Assembly: GCA_026182355.1 (NCBI GenBank)
Contig: JAPFBL010000324.1
Span: 62,001 to 126,000, forward strand
Length of the DNA: 64,000 nt
From: Hermatobates lingyangjiaoensis
Taxonomy: Eukaryota; Arthropoda; Insecta; Hemiptera; Hermatobatidae
Direction: 5' to 3'
In this document: in pieces, positions 46,701 to 55,117 of the stretch
How positions within the stretch are numbered: the stretch's first letter is position 1
Layout: the number at the start of each line of letters is the position of its first letter
The notes under the pieces: generated by a model
What the model saw: only the letters and a program-made list of their open reading frames with translations
Databases searched by the model: none
What the model was told of the DNA's origin: nothing
Made by a program: the position numbers and the translations under genes

Positions 46701-46791
46701 TTGTTAATAAGATTTTTATGGTGTTAGTATAATTCATAAAAATACCTGAATAACTTAGGTAGAGGACTAGAAGTAGTGGTATTAATTCCAT
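31441..46791 (-). CDS. Gene A, 5' part: signal peptide, three WSC domains, start of GH16
   Basis: Eight exons (46746-46791, 41969-42122, 40634-40770, 38813-38981, 34472-34611, 33485-33644, 31787-31920, 31441-31706) sum to 1,206 nt, exactly 402 codons, with all junctions in phase and GT-AG borders. Order: signal peptide MELIPLLLVLYLSYS (1-15); WSC1 (about 19-108), WSC2 (about 120-212) and WSC3 (about 222-310), each with eight cysteines and a C-G-G (or close) end; an acidic/Pro linker (VIEEPIKEPTMIEEPSSSS); and the first block of a GNBP GH16 domain (CKPSVTLVKGKQPCSGAVIF to WQHSIFMPASP, to residue 402). WSC modules bind carbohydrates in fungi and other organisms. Here they stand where beta-GRPs normally have CBM39. 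A secreted multi-lectin glucan-recognition protein is inferred. The next GH16 exons are not found, so the gene may be interrupted. Confidence 0.85.
31787..31920 (-). CDS. Gene A exon: WSC3, second half
   Basis: The exon completes WSC3 after an intron in the GxxY-K|V position: VQCYCGNVRPSEHL, then NQCYIACP and YYCGGNWRMLIHET. The four expected cysteines are present. The donor 'AAACAG|gttctt' leaves 1 nt, matching the linker exon. Confidence 0.9.
33485..33644 (-). CDS. Gene A exon: WSC3, first half
   Basis: The exon is 160 nt, phase 1 in and phase 2 out. It encodes ISPKGKLLGCYNDDGDTT, then KKCLNICLSLGYQYSGVEY. This is the GCY...C...C..GY.Y.G pattern that opens a WSC domain. Confidence 0.9.
34128..34225 (+). 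repeat. Single-arm element with hammerhead-like core
   Basis: The core is CTGACGA-AG-ACCG-CTTGTTA-CGGT-TGAAA followed by 'tatcttagtc'. It is the same family as 24841 and 41358, and lies in gene A's intron between WSC2 and WSC3. Confidence 0.7.
34300..34435 (+). repeat. SINE 3' end with CCTAA tail
   Basis: The block 'gggacgaccactacaacc' followed by taacctaaccc matches the tail of the SINE at 4887-5329, with a similar 'gtggtctcacaa' region upstream. It is 5'-truncated, with no tRNA head visible. Confidence 0.65.
34472..34611 (-). CDS. Gene A exon: WSC2, second half
   Basis: The exon is 140 nt, phase 2 in and phase 1 out. It encodes TQCQCGDEIKSDRRR, then STCSIPCPGDKRLRCGG and PLKIRIF. The donor is 'TTCCAG|gtaagc'. 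The four cysteines of the second WSC half are in place. Confidence 0.92.
36108..36276. repeat. Palindromic element (diverged)
   Basis: The arms ('aacgtataaacca', 'caaccaaaacaagtg', 'gtcttcgtcaga') are inverted around 'acaatgatagtcagtc'. The inner edge carries CTGACGA-AG, as in the 24841 family. The arms differ at several positions. Confidence 0.65.
36293..36628 (+). repeat. Interspersed repeat, short copy ('CAAACGTACCCGTC' family)
   Basis: It starts 'tagcaaacgtacccgtc', 'tttgacggaatca' and ends around 'aaccgacagacagaaatt', 'gaaacgtaaagaaacttg'. Both ends match those of the longer copy at 37030-38455, so this is an internally deleted member. Confidence 0.65.
36655..37010. repeat. Tandem repeat, period about 135 bp, about 2.7 copies
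   Basis: The landmarks 'ttataatacatttgcacta' (36757 and 36892) and 'ttattacca' recur every 134-136 bp. The array lies between the two copies of the interspersed repeat. Confidence 0.75.
37030..38455 (+). repeat. Interspersed repeat, long copy
   Basis: It has the same ends as 36293-36628, with about 1 kb more in the middle. The interior includes two internal repeats of 'acacaaatc...gtttcagct...atgtcttatggt' (about 38090 and 38245). No intact ORF is present; it may be a non-autonomous retroelement. Confidence 0.6.
38813..38981 (-). CDS. Gene A exon: WSC2, first half
   Basis: The exon is 169 nt, phase 1 in and phase 2 out. It encodes KEGNDHPESYLGCFADSIYL, then LTPEFCIGQCLREGYRLAG and VQYG. The donor is 'TATGG|gtaaat'. 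It has the same phases as the first-half exons of WSC1 and WSC3. Confidence 0.92.
40139..40358 (+). repeat. Partial copy of the 20263 palindromic element
   Basis: The copy has 'gagtttggtcaggg', 'aatcacctttt', a decayed inverted core ('acattttgtcttta', 'aagacatcctcaggg') and 'aaatttgttatgatga'. It is more diverged than the 20-kb copies. Confidence 0.7.
40634..40770 (-). CDS. Gene A exon: WSC1, second half
   Basis: The exon is 137 nt, phase 2 in and phase 1 out. It encodes HECFCDTKRPSLTYMAETKR, then CTLRCEGDKSQICGG and NLRISVYDIT. The acceptor is 'attgttttag' and the donor 'AACCG|gtaaaa'. Confidence 0.92.
41358..41490 (+). repeat. Single-arm element with hammerhead-like core
   Basis: The core CTGACGA-AG-ACCG..., 'ggttgaaagatcttag', and the shared tail 'gtttgatcattgattgtta' end in a TA run. 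It is very close to the copy at 24841. Confidence 0.7.
41969..42122 (-). CDS. Gene A exon: WSC1, first half
   Basis: The exon is 154 nt, phase 1 in and phase 2 out. It encodes AAKFIGCYKEISETSRLL, then LTPELCIEYCKEKEMDYAGL. The acceptor is a poly-T tract ending in 'tttag' (27 bp of pyrimidine). The first codon is completed by the G from the signal-peptide exon to give Asp. Confidence 0.92.
44437..44990. repeat. Minisatellite, period about 54 bp, split by an insertion
   Basis: Units of the type 'tgaattactaaacttggga', 'ccatcatcaaaa', 'actcaggggaacaccatcac' occur at 44437-44515 and again at 44836-44990. The palindromic element at 44516-44835 sits between them. Confidence 0.8.
44516..44835. repeat. 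Palindromic element, 'ACGCGT' family, with core
   Basis: Arms from 'gaggtaaaat' and 'aaaagtctcc' to 'ttggtccagtgaaaac' are inverted around 'aagtagaaaatgttttcc'. The minus strand of the left arm reads CTGATGA-T-GAACAC-AAA-GTGTTC-GAAAC-GCGTTGATG, the hammerhead-like core; the right arm lacks that block. After the right arm comes a non-palindromic tail ('ccacacaattacggattg'). The 12-mer tgaattactaaa lies on both sides, either a target duplication or minisatellite units. Confidence 0.8.
46746..46791 (-). CDS. Gene A first coding exon: signal peptide
   Basis: The ATG opens MELIPLLLVLYLSYS, a short hydrophobic leader, and the donor 'TTCAG|gtattt' leaves one G. Joined to the WSC1 exon it gives ...SYSD-AAKFIGCY. 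This exon was chosen because it has an ATG, a leader, a consensus donor and the exact phase needed. Cleavage is expected near the SYS/D junction. Confidence 0.8.
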
Positions 46792-46882
46792 CTCAGGACA
46801 ATTGCGACCTACTTGTCAGGAAAGTAAGAACGATGAGACAAACAGTAGTTCTAATGCTCTGGTTGTGGTAAAGTTCAGAGTC

Positions 46883-46912
46883 CCACTGAAGTCCCCTCCA
46901 CCTTTTATCAAT
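46883..46912 (-). promoter_or_regulatory. Possible core promoter of gene A
   Basis: Read on the minus strand, an arthropod-type initiator TCAGT (46885-46889) lies about 95 nt upstream of the ATG, with an A/T-rich 'gataaaagg' about 20 nt before it. The spacing is short for a TATA box, so this is a weak call. Confidence 0.2.
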
Positions 46913-48350
46913 CGTCAACAATATATTATGGACTTTGTTGACAGTTCTACTTCATCTAATTGTAGAACTACTCAGCTATTTTCAGTAACGGATTCACGAC
47001 TAGCAACCGTTTGTCTCTTTCAACCTCACATATCAGTTTTCACCTTCAATGCTATTCTAGGTGCAAAAAGTGTGGCTCATTTGTTATTTGGCACCCATAT
47101 TAGTTCTGATCGAACTACATTATGAGGTTATTGTATATTAGAAGCATATCTCAAGTTTGAGTAGATGACTCCAGACTGGTTTTTTCACATGAAAAAATTT
47201 AGGATCATTACCAAAATTGAGCCCACAATCTACAGTTCTAGCAGCAAGCAACTGATACTAAGTAACCACCTGACCCTATCTAAAAATAGAGAAACTTCAG
47301 ATGCAATTCAGTTTTATGAATACCACTCCAGTAAAAATAAAGTTAGCAATTTTTTTTCATCATAATTAATGAAAAGTTTTCAGATTTCGGTTTTTGCAAA
47401 TTTAGTATAAGAGTATTTTTAGATAATAATGCACAAATTATTGCTATTAAACATCATGTACAACTTGTTTAAATGCACAGAAAATAAGGAATTAGGCAGG
47501 TTTTTCTATTTTTTGTTTCTTGGTTTCTTCTCATATTCCAAATATTACTCCGGGTATTAAACATTGCTTGAGTAAACATTTTCCTCAAGAATAATATTAT
47601 CTCCTAAAACAAAAATCACAGTATGTAGTAATAGAAATAATCATTGATTTAAATTCGTAAATCTCCCTTCCTGTTTCATTTAAACAAAATTTTTGTTTCG
47701 AATTATATAAAATATAGGTAACTATTTCCGATCATACTGAATATAAAGGTTCAGTACTTATGCGAATATTTTGTATTTATTTTTAAAATATCCGTAGGTC
47801 TACAACACAATACCTTTGTGAATATAAATAATTGCTTATAGAGAACACTTTTAAATTATTGTTACCTTGGCATTTATGCAAATACAATGTTGGCAAATTT
47901 ACAAGGCTTTACTTGTTTATCTCTACAATTTCTTAATTTCTAGGAGTAACCTTTAAAAAATTTAGTGTTCACTCACTATTTTATGTTCATTAAACTATTC
48001 TGTAATTTTCATAACCGTGACAAAAACTCGTGAAAGAAATAAAAAATATTCGTTCGAATTTATGTGACCCAGATAATAATACAGATTGATATAAGTAGTT
48101 CCATACGAATGGTAATGGAGAAGTCACTGTGGTATATAAAATTACTATAGGACTATTTGTGGAATGTACCCTTTATTATTAGAATTTGCCGAAACTAATG
48201 TAAGTAGTATTTTAAATACTATTACGTCAATACTTTTATTTTTTATGTTCATTTAGAACTTGAACTTGTTTAAATTTGAAAATTTTGAGTAGGAGGGAAA
48301 GTATGAACGTTATACACTTTCATCATAAATACTACAGCTAAATAGATAAT
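46913..48350. other. Intergenic AT-rich sequence upstream of gene A
   Basis: Plus-strand ORFs at 46802-47125 and 47165-47365 have no recognisable domains and no splice support. I see nothing else. Confidence 0.4.
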
Positions 48351-48360
48351 TTCAGACCGC

Positions 48361-48595
48361 AATCTGACGAGGACCGCTTGTTACGGTTGAAAGATCTTAT
48401 TCTTTTTTCCCATTTCTTATTGTGTTTTGAACATTGATTGTTGTTTCACGTCTTTATTGTGAAATCTTGTTATATATATATAACTCAGTTCTATATTTCG
48501 ACCATCGTCGTCATCAGGGGGCGAAGAGTCCAACAGGAAGGCAGAGCGGCGACTGAGTCGCCATATATATATATATATAAATGCACAATAGGTTT
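48361..48595 (+). repeat. Two single-arm palindrome pieces joined by (TA)n
   Basis: The first piece (48361-48470) has CTGACGA-GG-ACCG...'ggttgaaag' like 24841. The second (48483-48565) matches the left arm of the 20700 element ('atttcgaccatcgtcgtcat'). TA runs separate and follow them. Confidence 0.65.
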
Positions 48596-48696
48596 TTAAT
48601 GTTGTCGTCATAATAAAAATACATTATGCCATACATTAAAATGTATTATGTGTACATAACATAAAACATTTTCGGCCAATTTACAATAATTATAGT

Positions 48697-48790
48697 CTAG
48701 GTTAGGTCAGGTTGCAGCGACAGTCCTACGAGAGAAACGCAAATAGGCCCTTTGTGGTATCACGCAATGAACATTCTACACTAGGGGTCT
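48697..48790 (-). repeat. SINE 3' end, reverse orientation
   Basis: On the minus strand 'gataccacaaagggcctat', then 'aggactgtcgctgcaacc' and 'tgacctaacctag' match the tail of the SINE at 4887. The rest of the element is not recognisable. Confidence 0.55.
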
Positions 48791-49504
48791 TAAAGGGAAA
48801 GTGGGAAAATGTTGTCACTATAGTATAGTTACTGTATACTATATGATGGAAGGGGATATGGCCTAAGTGTATAAGACAATGGGTCCTTCATAAAGAATGC
48901 TGGAAGGCTTACGACCGACTAGGGGAACAGCAGTACTCTCTCTTAACTGCAAATCATTTTGCAGATTCACTTTGTTGATCGAAATGCATACAAATACGGT
49001 TGTTTTGTTGGACTGCACAGTGTTTTGTAAGAAGAAGGGGTCATTTCAAAATTATTGTGTTATTATGCTTCCACAGGTTGGCGAAATCCAACTATTGTAA
49101 ATCTAAACATGATATAATACTTTCTTTATATTATACGACGAAGACAATTGTACAGACTAAAAAATTATGACCGTGACGATGAAATATAGAGCAACTTCTG
49201 GTATTAACAGAAGAGGCAGATCAATCCCGACCAGCTAACTAACCCCAGTCCACTATTGACGCATACACCATGATGCCCATATGTGAATTCCACTACATAA
49301 AATTATTAACCCTTTTTCTCTTATTTATCCGATTTAAATTCTGTTTTTAATGATTTAGTTTTTAAAATTTCTTCTCTCTCAATTAGCCTAATAATTGTTC
49401 ACTAATTATTCCAATCTGAGTTTTTTATGTGTTGAATAGTAGTTATAGCATATCCTTTGAATGATTAAATTAATTTTAAAATTCGTTTAAACTTTTTAAA
49501 TTGA

Positions 49505-49511
49505 TATATAT

Positions 49512-49570
<59 letters not shown>
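49505..49570. repeat. (TA)n microsatellite
   Basis: This is a long TA run with few interruptions; no palindromic element is attached. Confidence 0.9.
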
Positions 49571-50682
49571 TTATAATATAATAAATAAGTTATATATATA
49601 AAAAAGTTTACTTTTTGTATCAGGGGGATTTTGTTACTTTAAATCTATCTTGATCACTTTTCTTTTATTATAATCTTTTTTTTCAACCATAAAAGAATAC
49701 TATTTTGAGATTTTGGCAGGATTTGTTAGTTTTCTGATCTTCTGAGAAAATTTGTAAAGTTTTTTTTTATGATATTTGTTTTCATGTGGAATGTTGATAT
49801 AAAAATAAGGTAAATTGAATTCACACCTTCTATGTATCGACTAATATTATACCAAAAAATAGCCCTAACGGTACGAATATTATGCAAAGTTTTAGAACAA
49901 AATTTCATCGTAAGAAATACTCTTTTATGCAAGTTTTGTAAATTCAGGTCTCATTTTTTTCCTCATGAACTACTAACTCTAGAATATTCACCTAGTCAAA
50001 TTAATGTAGAACTGATATCAGCATAAAGGAAAAAAAATAATATTTTGATAACAACACAATGAAGTATTGCATACAATTTTAATTTAGCTTAAATTTGAAG
50101 GATTGCAAACACAAAACTCGTCACACCGTTATCACAAAAATAGCTCCTTATAGAAGAATGAATTGTGTGGTTTCTTATGGCAATTGAATCATAGAAAATG
50201 TGCATTATAGTATATTTGGCGAACGAAGAAGTACTTTTTTTTTTGGAAAAGTACTCAGTATTGAATATTAAAATTATGCCTTTGAATATTGAATTGTGTT
50301 GAATATTAAAATTTCGTATAAGTAAAATAGTTTTGTTAAAATAAAAATTGCAAGAACTTTGTGCTATTGGAAGTGTGCTATGATCTTAAAAACACAAAAC
50401 TCCAGTGGGAATAAATAACTACTACCAGTCCTATTTATCGGATTTGTTTACATTAACTTAGAAAATTCATTTTTGTCACCAACTTGATAATACTAAAATC
50501 ATTTAAGATAATACTCACTAAGCAATTACTTCAAATATCACTGGTCTGTAGAATTTTAATGTGAGGTCATCTTCATTACCGTAAACAATAATAAAGTAAT
50601 GAATATAATGTATAATTATAAAATACAATGAATGTACTTTATTGTATTACATATATATAATACAATGATAACATATATTTAT

Positions 50683-50907
50683 TCATTCTGAGGTAAAATG
50701 GATAAACCAACAAAAGTCTCCACACAAATGAAGTTTTATTTAACGCGTTTCGAACACTTTGTGTTCATCAGCAGGAAGACACCAAGGATGTGGTACTGAC
50801 GGGTTGGTCAAGTGAAAATAACTCATTTGTGTGGAGACTTTTGTTGGTTTATCCATTTTACCTCAGAATGAGTAAATACCACACAATTACGGATTGCACA
50901 ACTAATG
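50683..50907. repeat. Palindromic element, 'ACGCGT' family, with 12-bp target duplication
   Basis: It has the same arms and tail as 44516-44835. The minus strand reads CTGATGA-(ACACAAAGTGT)-GAAACGCG-type sequence. The direct repeat ACATATATTTAT flanks it at 50671-50682 and 50908-50919, which defines the ends and shows it is a mobile unit of 225 bp. Confidence 0.85.
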
Positions 50908-50962
50908 ACATATATTTATGTCTATATTTATAAATGTTGATAAAAGTATCGACCATGGAATA

Positions 50963-51298
50963 GAAACAAAACTAAAGTTTATAGGGACTAGGTCAGTTCT
51001 TCGGGTTCAAATTAAACTCTCAATGCAAACGTTTCGGTTTTTATTTAAAACCTTTTTCATAGGTAAAAGTATAAATTTTGAAACAGAAAAACAAAGTATT
51101 ACATTACAAATTATTTTACAAAGAAAAATAGTCTTATGTTTTTCTTTGTAAAATAATTTGTAATGTGATACTTAGTTTTTCTGTTTCAAAATTTATACTT
51201 CTGCCTATGAAAAAGGTTTTAAATAAACCAAAATGTTGGCATTGAGAGTTTAATTTGAACCCGAAGAACTGACCGAGTCCCGATAAACTTTAGTTTCA
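50963..51298. repeat. Long palindrome with GAAAC core
   Basis: Arms of about 150 bp, from 'actaaagtttatagggact' through 'cagttcttcgggttcaaatt' and 'aaacgtttcgg' to 'caaattattttacaaag', are inverted around 'tagtcttatg'. The minus strand of the left arm reads 'aggttttaaa..aaaacc' then GAAACGTTTG. Related pieces lie near 55540-55805 and 58745-58815. Confidence 0.8.
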
Positions 51299-51299
51299 T

Positions 51300-54200
51300 A
51301 TTTATAAACATATCATAAATGTATGATAAAATAAAAGTGAGTGTTGGTTGTATGAAATTAATTGTGATCAGTGTTATTTAATTTTTGTCACTCCTCCAGA
51401 GATCACAGAATGATATTTCGATACTTGAAGAATTCTCGCAACTATGAAGGACTAAGCTAGCATATTTTTACCAATAGATATTTAACACAAAAATTAAATG
51501 CTCTTAACTATTATTTTGAACCAGCTGATGTACCTGACGTCCAGGAAAAACAATTAGAATATATATCTAAAAAGAAGTTACTTAAATTAAAATCTAGGGA
51601 TCATGTTTTTCTATCAAAGTAAAGAATTGTTTCTAATTTCTCTACAAACATTGCCTTTTATTTATAAAAATGTGTATATCAAAGTGTACAAAATGAAGGC
51701 AGAAAATGTTGAAAGATCATCACACTAAATTATCTTGATATCTGAGTTATGAAATTATTTAACAGAATTATTTACATTACATTATTTACAATATATCGGA
51801 AGTGTCTTTATGGAAAAAGTTTTATGAAATTGTTCTAAGAGTGGTAGAGTACTTTTGTTTAAATGAACACTACTAATAAATCGCTTGTAATTAAACTTAT
51901 AAAGTTAATGTGAAATTAGATATGGGATATGAAAAGAAAAAATTATTACTTTATATATTTATTGTAATTTACAATTTTTTTTTAAATATTAAAATTACAC
52001 TATTCACTTTGAATATTATTGGTAATTTAGGATTCTATTCTGAAATATCTAAAAATACATTTTATCTTTTTTGGGAAAAAATTATTAATAAATATTTATC
52101 AAATTCAATGAAAAATTGTTTATGCTTCTCATGGAAGAAAAAAAAATTCCAGTTCTTTTATAGAATTCACAATTCTAATATTCTAAAATATTTTTCATTG
52201 ATATAGAAAGCTGAATTTATGACTTAGAATTATTTAATTTGATGGAAATATTCTATTTTATATTTTGAACTCATTGAGCTATAACTTTTGAACAGCTAAA
52301 GATTTTTTGTAGTCCGTTATTAGAATACAAAATAAACGATCTAAGTTTATTCAGAACTATGTCAAAAACATTTTGTAAAATATTTAATCCCATTAAAAAT
52401 TATTAAATTTTAAAGTGTAAATAAAAAGGGACAATTTTCGTTTGAGAACTGACAAATGACAGAGAGAGAATAGTTGATTTCATTTTATATAGATTATAAA
52501 TAAATTAAAATTATAAATGTTTTATTTTTGAATGATTAGATCCTCTTTGAAATGACAATGAATTACTAATGACTAGTACGGTACAATATTAAATAAATAA
52601 CAATAATTATATTAGTTAAATTAATGAACAAACAAAAGGTTTTACCTTTATAAAAATTCATATAAATTAATAATACAGCGTAGTATGTGCATACAAAAAA
52701 TCTTTATTCTTATAAAACTTCACTTGTGCACACCTGAGTTAGTTGTGATAATGACCCACAGAGGGTAGCACTGTATGAAACAAGTAGTAGTCCTGAAATT
52801 CCAGTTTATCCAAAACAAACTAGTTATTAAATCAATTGTGCAACTGAGTTATGTGATAATGACCAAATAATCAGTATGAAACAAATATAGTATGAAATTC
52901 ATTATGCAAGTTATTACCAAAGTAAGTACTAAATAATGAGCAATGTGATTATTTACAAAAATCTAACCAGTTATATTCCACGAAAGATCTTAGTCCTTCT
53001 GAATTTCTAATTTTGATTTCGCCTGATACTTGACTGTATTTCTACTTGATGATAAGGCAGCCGAAATATAGTAGTGAGTTTTTGTGATCTTTTTTATGTG
53101 TACTCATTTTGTCGATTTAGTTTATTTAGTTCGTGGAATAGTTTTTTTTAATAGCTTAAATATGAGAAGTATTTTTATCAAGAATTGGTTAGCTTGCTAG
53201 GTTTAAATCAAAATTTCAAAGCCAACATTTTTATTTATAGTCCGGATTTGAAACTTTTGTTATAAGCAGAAGTGTGACATTTTGAAAGTATATTGCAATA
53301 AGCTATTGAAAGTTAAAATGAATAATTTTAGGAATATTAACTTTAACGCAGCTGTCAGCTTAAACAAAATCGTTACATTGTATAACTGTGTGTAGCCTTA
53401 TATGTATTATTGTGTGCCATAAATTATACTGAGTATGGTTGAACACTGTAACGTTCTCCTTAAACATGACAGTTTGCTGAAGTTTTATTCATAACATTAT
53501 TTATTTTAAACTTCTAATATAACGCAAGTTTATCGAATTTTGGTAATAAACTAAAATTATTTACCAAATAATTTTGGTCGTTTGGTGATAATTAAAATGA
53601 TAAAACTTTAATTTAAAGGAATATCAGTCTCCTTAACCTTCTGTTCATAATAATTATTTTTTTCTTTAATAACGAATTACATTCATTTTTAGAAAACTGT
53701 CGGAAGAACTTTGTTAACCATGAATCCTATCTTGTTCAAATTGTTTCGGTCATTTCGTAACAGGTAGGACATGTAGAACATTTTATTTATTTATAAAGCT
53801 TTTGACCTGTAACAAAATCTATATATAAAATATGTGTAGAATATATATTCACGAAATTTAAAGAATATATGTTATCTAAGAAAAAACATCTAGTCTTACA
53901 TATATATTCAATGAATTGGTTAAATGTACAATTCATGGAAATTATGTGCCTCAAAAAACTGGAATACTCTCAATCCCTTATAAGGATTACCTAATTATAT
54001 TTCTTATTTAACTTTAAAACTAGTAGCATACTCTTGAGTCGTAGGTTATTAAATAATATAACACTAATAATAGTATTCCTAACTATTGTGAACAGTACTG
54101 AAACTTACGATTGTTGTTTTTTTTTTCTATTTAGTTCCTCTATCATTATCAATATGCCATAAGTCATATCAAATTAAATTGTGGTATTGTTTTGTTTATA

Positions 54201-54520
54201 TGAATCTGGAATACTGATTGAAATTAAAAACTGCGTATAACCTACCTAGTTAATTTACTGATAATTACTACCAAAACTCTCGTGTGAGTTATAGTCCATG
54301 TAGGATATATCTTTATCAGTGTTTTCCTCAATCTGATTCAGTAATATGACGAATCAGTGTTTCGATTCTGTGAACTTGAGGTCCACGTTTCATATAAAAA
54401 GAAACAAACAGTCTCAAACATTTGGTTGAACAGTTATCAAGAGTAAAAACTTCATTTTGAACTATGATACAGTGTTAATTATGAACTGAAATTTTTATTC
54501 ATTTAACAAAACAATTGTTG
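51300..54520. other. Intergenic AT-rich sequence
   Basis: No gene recognised. An element of 52980-53150 has 'ttgatgataaggcagccgaaa' type core split as TTGATGA, AAGGC-AGCC, GAAA, then 'tatagtagtgagtttttg'. It is bounded by 'ccacgaaa' and 'ttcgtgga'. Confidence 0.45.
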
Positions 54521-54589
54521 AATGGAGATTCATAGTGTAAAATTTAATTTTGTATAAGTAGTACCCGTGCTGATAAAATGGATTCTTCC

Positions 54590-54668
54590 TATGATACCAA
54601 AAAAAAATAGGTGTCTTCTCATGTTACCAAAAGAAATAGGTACCTTCCCATGATACCAAAAGACCCTA
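54590..54668. repeat. Short tandem repeat, period about 30-37 bp
   Basis: The pattern 'tgataccaaaa', 'ataggtgtcttctcatgtta', 'ccaaaagaaataggta' repeats about 2.5 times. Confidence 0.6.
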
Positions 54669-54770
54669 TACATGCTATAGTCCAACCATCTACTGTACAT
54701 CTCTTGAATTTCATTAAGATCTGTTAAAATGTCTCTCTTAATTTTGGAAATACAATCATCTATAGTCACC
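54665..54770 (-). CDS. Candidate exon or relic, helical peptide (unassigned)
   Basis: After 'ttgtgatattag' the minus strand reads VTIDDCISKIKRDILTDL, then NEIQEMYSRWLDYSMYR, before running into a tandem repeat. The residue pattern (helical, ending in Y.RWL) faintly recalls the N-terminal helix of syntaxin-6-type SNAREs, but no continuing exon was found. It could equally be a chance ORF. Confidence 0.25.
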
Positions 54771-55015
54771 TAATATCACAAACAAAATTGAAATTTTTGT
54801 TCAAATCAAAATGTTTAAATCTGTCAAGAGAAATAGTTTTGGTGGTTACTATATTTTACTTATATTAAAATAAAAATGTCAAAACCAGTTCATATCTTGT
54901 TTTTGGAATAAACAAAAAAACATGATTTCTACAATGTTAAATAAATAAAAATGTAATAATCCTTTTCACATAAATATTTACGTATAATTGTTTTATTTAA
55001 TTTGTTTGGCTGCAC

Positions 55016-55117
55016 TTAAAGAGCTACCACTTGAATACTATCGACTTCTAGCAAAGTGTTCTCCTCCGACCATGTGGCAAGCCAATCATTTTGTGCTTTG
55101 TAAAAATTGGCCATTGC
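55016..55117 (-). CDS. Gene B last exon
   Basis: The acceptor 'ttttcag' is followed by 33 codons from AMANFYKAQNDWLATW to DSIQVVAL and a TAA. A possible AATAAA follows on the minus strand at 54992-54997, only about 20 nt away, so the true polyadenylation site may be further downstream. Confidence 0.9.
   Translation of the reverse strand, partial: AMANFYKAQNDWLATWSEENTLLEVDSIQVVAL

Larger units (their letters stand above)
42123..46745. other. Gene A intron 1, AT-rich with repeats
   Basis: No other exon was recognised. The intron holds a minisatellite interrupted by a palindrome (44437-44990) and two decayed hammerhead-like cores (about 43400-43445 and 46128-46172, minus strand). Confidence 0.5.

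Noticed and set aside
46802..47125. A 107-residue plus-strand ORF next to gene A's start
   Set aside because: It is antisense to gene A's upstream region, has no domain and no splice context; it is probably chance.
49726..50026. Overlapping ORFs on both strands
   Set aside because: Both strands are open by chance in low-complexity sequence, with no motif or splice support.
51515..51622. Plus-strand peptide FEPADVPDVQEKQLEYI
   Set aside because: It is short, lacks splice sites and matches no family I recognise.
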